DNA from: Streptomyces sp. NBC_01298
Lineage (GTDB): Bacteria > Actinomycetota > Actinomycetes > Streptomycetales > Streptomycetaceae
Length of the DNA stretch: 64,000 bases
Reading direction: 5' to 3'
NCBI RefSeq assembly: GCF_035978755.1
Contig: NZ_CP108414.1
Coordinates: 3,720,001 to 3,784,000, forward strand
The translations under genes were made by a program, and so were the position numbers. The notes beneath the pieces are model-generated. The model had not been told where the DNA came from. It worked only from the letters and a program-made list of their open reading frames with translations, and ran no database searches. The stretch's first letter is position 1; the number at the start of each line of letters is the position of its first letter. Positions 60,774-64,000 of the stretch are shown here, one piece after another.

Positions 60774-62080
60774 GCTGCCTTCGCCGCCCTCTCCATCTCC
60801 AGCTCGACTTCCGTGCCGCCGTCGGGCGCGGACCGCAGTCGCGCGGTCCCGCCGTTGCGCTGCATCCGGCCGATGATCGATTCTCGTACGCCCATGCGGT
60901 CGTCCGGTACCGCGTCCATGTCGAAGCCGGGTCCGCGGTCCCGTACGGACACGAACACCGTCTGGCCCTCCACCTCCGCGTACACCTGGACGGGGCCGCC
61001 GTCGCCACCGTACTTGGCGGCATTGACCATCGCCTCGCGCGCGGCCTGCATCTGTGCGGCCAGCTTCTCGTCGAGGGGGCAGTCGCCGACGACGACCACC
61101 TCGATCTGCACCCCGTGGTGGTCCTCCACCTCGGCGGCGGTCTTCTTCACGGCCTCGGCCAGTGTCGTCGGCTCCTCGCCCTCGTCCTTGCCGGTGCCCT
61201 CCGGCTTGTACAGCCAGTTGCGCAGCTCCCGCTCCTGGGCGCGGGCGAGGCGGCGCACCTCGCCGACGTCCTCGGCGTTGCGCTGGATCAGGGTGAGGGT
61301 GTGCAGCACGGAGTCGTGGACGTGCGCGGCCACCTCGGCGCGCTCCTGGGCGCGGATGCGCATCAGGCGCTCCTCGGAGAGGTCCTGGGTCATCCGGATC
61401 AGCCAGGGTCCCGCCAGGAGGGCGACGCCGACGAGGACGGCGAGGGTGGCGGTCAGGACGTTGCCCAGCTGGGCGGCGGAGCCGCGGACCACGATGAAGA
61501 CGGTCAGGCCCACGCCGACCAGGGCCACGCCGGCGAGCGCGCGGGCGGCCTGCAGCAGCCGGCCGTGCCGGCCGGCGGCCGCGTTCCAGTGGGCGCGGCG
61601 GGCGTTGTCGGCCTGGCGCCAGACGAGGACCACGCCGGCTCCGACGAGCAGGGTCGGCCACACGTACCGTCCGGAGCTGCCGCCGACCTGGACCTTGGAG
61701 ATGAAGATGCCCGCTCCGACGCACAGCGCGATCAGCGCGATGATCTGGCCCCGCTCGGGCTTGCGCAGCCGCCGGGTGCCGTCGGGGAGGGTGTCGAAGT
61801 AGGAGCGGTGGCCGCTGCGGCCGCCGACGCCCAGCGGTACGAAGACCCAGAACGCGGCGTAGAGCAGCACGCCGAGTCCGTCGCCCCACATGAACAGGCC
61901 GAGGAAGGTGAGCCGGACCCAGACGACGGGCAGGCCCAGGTGCCCGGCGAGGCCGCGCGCGACTCCGCCGAGCATCCGGCCGTCGGCGCTGCGGTAGAGC
62001 TTGCGCTGCGGCGTCTCGTCGGAGTCCGGTGCGTACGGCGGGCGGGGGGCGGCTGCTACGGGCATGTCACCGATGGTCAC
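60770..62080 (-). CDS. PspC-domain sensor histidine kinase
   Basis: A 436-residue membrane sensor. An N-terminal PspC domain (about residues 24-90, KLYRSADGRMLGGVARGLAG) is followed by several membrane helices, a HisKA_3 domain with the phospho-His in HVHDSVLHTL, and an HATPase with REAMVNAAKYGGDGG and RDRGPGFD. It is the NarL/DesK-type kinase partner of the coupled response regulator (60078). The PspC head ties it to envelope-stress sensing like LiaS or Psp systems; inference. GTG 62080 was used; ATG 62065 is an alternative. Confidence 0.92.
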   Translation of the reverse strand: MTIGDMPVAAAPRPPYAPDSDETPQRKLYRSADGRMLGGVARGLAGHLGLPVVWVRLTFLGLFMWGDGLGVLLYAAFWVFVPLGVGGRSGHRSYFDTLPDGTRRLRKPERGQIIALIALCVGAGIFISKVQVGGSSGRYVWPTLLVGAGVVLVWRQADNARRAHWNAAAGRHGRLLQAARALAGVALVGVGLTVFIVVRGSAAQLGNVLTATLAVLVGVALLAGPWLIRMTQDLSEERLMRIRAQERAEVAAHVHDSVLHTLTLIQRNAEDVGEVRRLARAQERELRNWLYKPEGTGKDEGEEPTTLAEAVKKTAAEVEDHHGVQIEVVVVGDCPLDEKLAAQMQAAREAMVNAAKYGGDGGPVQVYAEVEGQTVFVSVRDRGPGFDMDAVPDDRMGVRESIIGRMQRNGGTARLRSAPDGGTEVELEMERAAKAA

Positions 62081-62100
62081 ACGCTCGCGGTGCCCGTGAC

Positions 62101-62152
62101 ATCAGGGCAGCCCCCCAGTTCTCTCGGGGGGATATCAGGGTTGCGCCAGGGT
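62101..62152. promoter_or_regulatory. Cluster of CAGGG repeats and a C6/G6 hairpin in the PspC divergent promoter
   Basis: ATCAGGG (62101-62107), ATCAGGG (62134-62140) and CAGGGT (62147-62152) lie around a CCCCCC...GGGGGG hairpin in the 116-bp gap between the sensor kinase and the divergent PspC gene. Likely sites for the encoded LuxR-type regulator, controlling both directions; inference. Confidence 0.35.
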
Positions 62153-62196
62153 AGATCCGGATGCCCGTGGCGACCCCGGACCGTCACCATGTACCC

Positions 62197-63585
62197 ATGA
62201 CCGAAGTACACGATTCCCCGCCGCCGGACGCAGGAGCCGGCAGGAGCACGGCCGGCGCGGGCGCCGGCTCCGCTTCGACGCCCGCCGAGCGCCCTCCCCT
62301 GCGCCGCGGCAAGCGCGACAAGGTGCTCGCGGGCGTGTGCGGCGGGCTGGGCCGGTACTTCGGTCTCGACCCGGTGATATTCCGGATCGTGCTCGGCGTC
62401 CTCGCCGTCACCGGCGGCGTGGGTCTGATCTTCTACGGCTTCGCCTGGCTGCTGCTGCCCCAGGAGGGCGAGGAGGACAGCGAGGCGAAGAAGCTGCTGA
62501 CCGGCCGGGTAGAGGGCTCGACGCTGGCAGCGGTGTTCGCCGCGCTGGTGGGCTGCGCCCTGTTCCTGTCGATGCTGGACAACGGCGGGCTGGCGGTCTT
62601 CTCCGTCCTGGCCGTCCTCGCGCTGGGAGCCGCGGCCCACTGGTCGCAGCGGCGGCGGAGCGGATCCGGCGGGGCGCCCGAGGAGAAGGCGGCGCCGGGC
62701 GCCGAGTTCGTGTACCCGGCGGCCACCCGGACCGGGCACCGCACGGCGCACAGTCCGGCGCCTCCCGAGACCCAGGCGCCGCCCGCGCCCGGCGGCCCGT
62801 CCTGGTGGCGGGATCCGCTGGTCAAGGACGGCACCACGGGGCCGGTCGGCTCGACCGGGTACCTGTGGGGCCCCGAGGACTCGGTGCCCGCCGGTCCCGG
62901 CGGCGGTCCGGCGGCGGCTCCGCCGTCCGGGGAGGACCTCCCCCGGGAGCCCCGCGGCGGCATCGGCGGCCGGGTGTTCGTCCTCGCCGCGCTGGCCGGG
63001 AGCATCGCCACCGCCGCGGTCTGGGAGGGCAGCACCCTGAGCCACGCCCTACAGGTCGGCTTCGCCGCCGGCCTCGCCGTCTTCGGCCTGGGGCTCGCGG
63101 TGAGCTCGGTCAAGGGCCGCACGGGCTTCGGCACCATCCTGCTCTCGGTGATCACGGCCGCCCTGCTGGCCGCGTCGGTCGCGCTGCCCAAGGACATCAG
63201 TACCGACTGGCGCGTCGTGGACTGGCATCCGACCGCGGTGGCCGAGGTGGCCCCGGTCTACGAGGCGGGTACCGGGCTCGCCACCTTGGACCTCAGCCAC
63301 GTGGACGTGCCCAAGGGCACCACCGTGCCCGTCCGCGCCTCCATCGACGCCGGCCGGCTGCGGGTGATCCTCCCGAGGGAGGTCACCGCGAGGACGGAGG
63401 CGACGGTCAGGCTGGGCGACATCCAGATGCCCGGCGACACCAGCGAGGACATACGCGTGCGCGACCGCACCGAGACCCGGGAGGCGACGCTGCCCCCCGC
63501 CTCGGGCACCCAGGCCGGCGGCACGATCGAGCTGCACCTCAGCGCGGGTGTGGGACAGGTGGAGGTAACCCGTGCGGCGTCATGA
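62197..63585 (+). CDS. PspC-domain membrane protein with LiaF-like C-terminal domain
   Basis: A 462-residue protein: disordered Pro/Ala head, PspC domain with RRGKRDKVLAGVCGGLGRYF, several helices, a Pro-rich loop, two more helices and a C-terminal soluble domain (ALPKDISTDWRVV, LDLSHVDVPKGTTVPVRASI, VRLGDIQMPGDT) resembling the LiaF/DUF1707-like toast-rack beta domains that report envelope stress. Divergent from the PspC sensor kinase operon, giving a LiaF-LiaS-LiaR-like set. ATG 62197 was preferred to an upstream in-frame ATG (62161). Confidence 0.88.
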   Translation: MTEVHDSPPPDAGAGRSTAGAGAGSASTPAERPPLRRGKRDKVLAGVCGGLGRYFGLDPVIFRIVLGVLAVTGGVGLIFYGFAWLLLPQEGEEDSEAKKLLTGRVEGSTLAAVFAALVGCALFLSMLDNGGLAVFSVLAVLALGAAAHWSQRRRSGSGGAPEEKAAPGAEFVYPAATRTGHRTAHSPAPPETQAPPAPGGPSWWRDPLVKDGTTGPVGSTGYLWGPEDSVPAGPGGGPAAAPPSGEDLPREPRGGIGGRVFVLAALAGSIATAAVWEGSTLSHALQVGFAAGLAVFGLGLAVSSVKGRTGFGTILLSVITAALLAASVALPKDISTDWRVVDWHPTAVAEVAPVYEAGTGLATLDLSHVDVPKGTTVPVRASIDAGRLRVILPREVTARTEATVRLGDIQMPGDTSEDIRVRDRTETREATLPPASGTQAGGTIELHLSAGVGQVEVTRAAS

Positions 63586-63805
63586 GTTCCAGCCGGGACG
63601 GCTGATCGCGGGACTGGTCCTGATGGCGGCCGGGGTCCTCTATCTCCTCGGCGCGGCGGGCGAGGCGGATCCGCCCTGGTTCCTCGTCCTCATGATGACC
63701 GCCGGCGGCCTCGCCTTCGCCGCCGTCACCGGACTGGTGACCTACGCCGTGCGCCGCGACCGGCGCGAGCGGATCGGGGAGACCCGCGGGTCCGGCGGGA
63801 GGTGA
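63572..63805 (+). CDS. Small two-helix membrane protein coupled to the PspC gene
   Basis: A 77-residue protein with two helices (RLIAGLVLMAAGVLYLLGAA and PWFLVLMMTAGGLAFAAVTG) and a basic tail. The GTG start overlaps the PspC gene end by 14 bases and is preceded by GGAGGTAACC, so it is translated together with it. Probably a small subunit or modulator of the same envelope-stress module. Unrecognised. Confidence 0.8.
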   Translation: MRRHEFQPGRLIAGLVLMAAGVLYLLGAAGEADPPWFLVLMMTAGGLAFAAVTGLVTYAVRRDRRERIGETRGSGGR

Positions 63806-63869
63806 TGTCACGCCCATCATGACAGGTCAGAGGGTGTTTTCGTAGGACGAAGGGCACAGGCGAACAGCC

Positions 63870-63899
63870 TTGTCCGGCTCCCTGCGCCGCCCCCAGACT
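63870..63899 (+). promoter_or_regulatory. Leaderless-type promoter of the gene at the window end
   Basis: TTGTCC (63870-63875) and CAGACT (63894-63899) are 18 bp apart, and the ATG at 63907 is 7 bases further with no Shine-Dalgarno sequence, fitting a leaderless transcript. Confidence 0.45.
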
Positions 63900-63906
63900 C
63901 TCCGTC

Positions 63907-64000
63907 ATGGATCACTCGGGGAAAGTCGATCAGGACGACATCGTGCGGGCACGCAACGTGCTGCTCTCGTCGGGACGCCTCTCCCCGCGGGACAAGGTGG
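63907..64000 (+). CDS. Start of an unrecognised gene, cut by the window edge
   Basis: An open frame from ATG 63907 runs to the end of the window (31 codons, MDHSGKVDQDDIVRARNVLL...). The codon pattern (third-position G/C) is that of a real gene, and a leaderless-type promoter precedes it. Too short to assign. Confidence 0.55.
   Translation, partial: MDHSGKVDQDDIVRARNVLLSSGRLSPRDKV

Overview
The window is chromosomal DNA of a high-GC actinomycete, almost certainly a Streptomyces or a very close relative. The evidence is very high third-position GC, frequent GTG starts, the actinomycete-type proteins encoded (DUF3017, DUF6350, PspC-fused sensor kinase, class F sortase, NlpC/P60 pairs), and a core-gene order (sdhAB ... 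trpS, glyA, rocD ... mdh, folD, purH/purN, sucD/sucC ... pcrA) that I recognise from memory as the conserved central part of Streptomyces chromosomes. No rRNA, tRNA, CRISPR array or prophage was seen.

Layout. 1-2 kb: 3' end of sdhA, then sdhB. 2-5.2 kb: two small proteins and a TetR operon (membrane protein, DCC-family DUF393 protein, TetR) whose promoter carries two copies of a 14-bp palindrome. 5.2-11.9 kb: a peptide-binding lipoprotein-like protein, a metallophosphoesterase with an in-frame repeat linker, a D-Ala-D-Ala carboxypeptidase, a YihY/BrkB membrane protein and a 2H phosphoesterase. 12-21 kb: trpS, glyA, rocD, an ATP-grasp plus lipoprotein pair resembling YgiC/YgiB, a DMT-type membrane protein, and a divergent MocR regulator/AhpD-like pair with a central palindrome. 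20.8-24.8 kb: a zinc-ribbon protein and a three-gene operon of unknown proteins, two of which share a short SAFS(I/V)GGG(D/N)NTN motif. 25-30 kb: mdh and folD, separated by an inserted stretch that holds a small IS200/IS605-like palindromic element and a 673-residue TnpB/Cas12-like RuvC nuclease gene without a transposase. 30-41 kb: purN-purH, two membrane proteins, an unusual HTH - disordered repeat - sigma-like - membrane protein, and sucC-sucD. 41-50 kb: a two-armed cluster of five genes (VWA, DUF5682, MoxR AAA+ leftward; SWIM zinc finger, DUF5691 rightward) around a shared inverted operator. 50-64 kb: a B12-binding mutase subunit, a lipase, a cell-wall block (M23 peptidase, two NlpC/P60 peptidases, a class F sortase and its probable substrate) surrounding pcrA, and a PspC-type sensor kinase/response regulator facing a PspC membrane protein.

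How it fits together. The housekeeping genes serve the TCA cycle (sdhAB, mdh, sucCD) and one-carbon/purine/serine-glycine metabolism (glyA, folD, purN, purH), with rocD in arginine/ornithine breakdown. The envelope genes (carboxypeptidase, M23, NlpC/P60, sortase, PspC system) concern the cell wall. The most interesting accessory material is the TnpB-like gene at 26.35-28.37 kb, the shared-motif operon at 21.4-24.8 kb, the MoxR-VWA-SWIM cluster at 41.4-49.8 kb and the HTH/sigma fusion at 35.8-38.7 kb.

A family of GC-rich intergenic repeats (core GGCGTTTGAGGACCGGGG...GGGGCGGAGCCCC) recurs between genes near 13.3, 18.7, 42.7 and 50.0 kb, and a related GGGGCNNCGCCCC unit is repeated in frame inside the metallophosphoesterase gene. 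All family assignments come from reading motifs, not from database searches.
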